Below are positions 40,730-41,249 of a stretch of DNA of 41,249 nt, in pieces. The number at the start of each line of letters is the position of its first letter. The first letter of the stretch is position 1. Made by a program: the position numbers and the translations under genes. The stretch is from DATACN01 sp038215095 (GTDB lineage: Bacteria > Actinomycetota > Thermoleophilia > Solirubrobacterales > Thermoleophilaceae), in assembly GCA_038215095.1 (NCBI GenBank), contig JBBQRG010000018.1:1-41249 (forward strand), read 5' to 3'. The notes beneath the pieces are model-generated. The model was not told the origin of the DNA. It saw nothing but the letters and a program-made list of their open reading frames with translations, and searched no databases.

Positions 40730-41249
40730 CTACTGGTTGCGGGCTTCGAAGCGGATCGTGTGCGATCCGGTCGTGGCCGCCTGAGCCGTATCCGGCGCGC
40801 CGGCCGAGAGGGTCGCCGTGACGCGGTAGACGACCGCGTCGCTGTTGACCCCCTTGGTGGCGCTGGCACCCGGGTATTCGGAGACACCCGTGGCGTAGCT
40901 GGTCGGGAAGGTGTTGAGGGCCGCGTCGAAGATTGCTCCACCCGCGTCGGCGACGAAGCCGGTGCAGTTGGTGTTCGGCGTGACCTGCGAGCCCGGCTCG
41001 ACCTTGAGGTTCACGTACTGGCCGAGTGAACCGATCGCGCTGGGGGTGTACATCTTGAGGTCGGCGTCCAGCGAGCCCGAGTAGGCGACGCGGATGCAGA
41101 AGGGAGTGGAGCTCTGGCCGGGCTTGGCGTTGCTCACGTTGTAAGCGGCCGAGCCACCGTCGTTGTCGGTGAGAGCGACCGTGCCGGCAGTCACGTTGTT
41201 CCCGGGGTTGTCCGTCTGGCTCGAGAACGCCGAGAAAGTGGCGAGGGCG
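40730..41249 (-). CDS. TasA/camelysin-like secreted protein (5' end outside window)
   Basis: At least 172 residues; the frame stays open to the right edge, so the signal peptide start is missing. The visible N-terminal part reads ALATFSAFSSQTDNPGNNVT followed by AGTVALTDNDGG, the post-signal pattern of CalY/TasA/camelysin proteins. The body (AAYNVSNAKPGQSSTPFCIR, LDADLKMYTPS, GQYVNLKVEPGSQV, TGSHTIRFEARNQ at the end) is beta-rich with two Cys. It is likely a secreted fibre or surface protein matured by the SipW-type peptidase encoded downstream. Identity as a true fibre-former is inference. Confidence 0.75.
   Translation of the reverse strand, partial: ALATFSAFSSQTDNPGNNVTAGTVALTDNDGGSAAYNVSNAKPGQSSTPFCIRVAYSGSLDADLKMYTPSAIGSLGQYVNLKVEPGSQVTPNTNCTGFVADAGGAIFDAALNTFPTSYATGVSEYPGASATKGVNSDAVVYRVTATLSAGAPDTAQAATTGSHTIRFEARNQ

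Overview
The window is very GC-rich, with dense gene packing, many GTG/TTG starts and 4-nt ATGA/GTGA/TTGA overlaps. The gene set (SigA-like and SigF/SigB-type sigma factors, holin-family/DUF3618/YihY membrane genes, DUF1360, DUF6766 remnant, LigD-type end-joining genes, LpqY-SugABC-like sugar importer) fits a high-GC actinobacterium. I infer the Thermoleophilia/Solirubrobacterales neighbourhood, but no rRNA or tRNA is present to confirm this. No insertion sequence, prophage or CRISPR array was found.

Left part (1-8.3 kb): the 3' end of an indolepyruvate:ferredoxin oxidoreductase gene, a DNA polymerase IV gene under an evident LexA box, and a divergent formate dehydrogenase operon. The catalytic FdhA gene is split by an in-frame TGA. 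The flanking residues, and a hairpin 11 nt downstream with apical loop GGTCT, show that this is a selenocysteine codon, so one selenoprotein runs from 1857 to 4979. It is followed by a four-cluster ferredoxin subunit and an NrfD-type membrane subunit. A cupin and an aldo/keto reductase follow.

Middle (8.3-23 kb): a primary-type sigma factor with a readable, apparently leaderless promoter; a 200-bp intergenic stretch packed with perfect inverted repeats (candidate structured RNA); a DrrAB-like ABC exporter; a cupin; a secreted protein of unknown function; DUF72; a SigF-like sigma factor; an FAD/Rieske oxidoreductase; an SDR; a 58-aa zinc-ribbon protein; a deletion scar joining two gene remnants; a four-gene membrane-stress cluster; a polytopic membrane protein; and a DUF892-like helical protein with a Ser/Arg/Lys tail.

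Right part (23-41 kb): a cation efflux gene followed by LigD split into separate PE, LIG and POL cistrons (POL frameshifted); a 41-aa candidate small protein; an internally deleted amino-acid permease; a complete sugar ABC import operon; an SDR that probably uses a CTG start; a ParB-fold protein; a phytoene-desaturase-like oxidoreductase; a 2-hydroxyacid dehydrogenase; GAF/HD-GYP; YjbQ; another SDR. The window ends in a SipW-type secretion operon: a signal peptidase plus two substrates sharing the same post-signal motif, one of them TasA/camelysin-like and cut by the window edge.

Three broken loci (18.2-18.6, 23.7 and 27.3 kb) lie within about 9 kb. They could be real gene decay or assembly faults.
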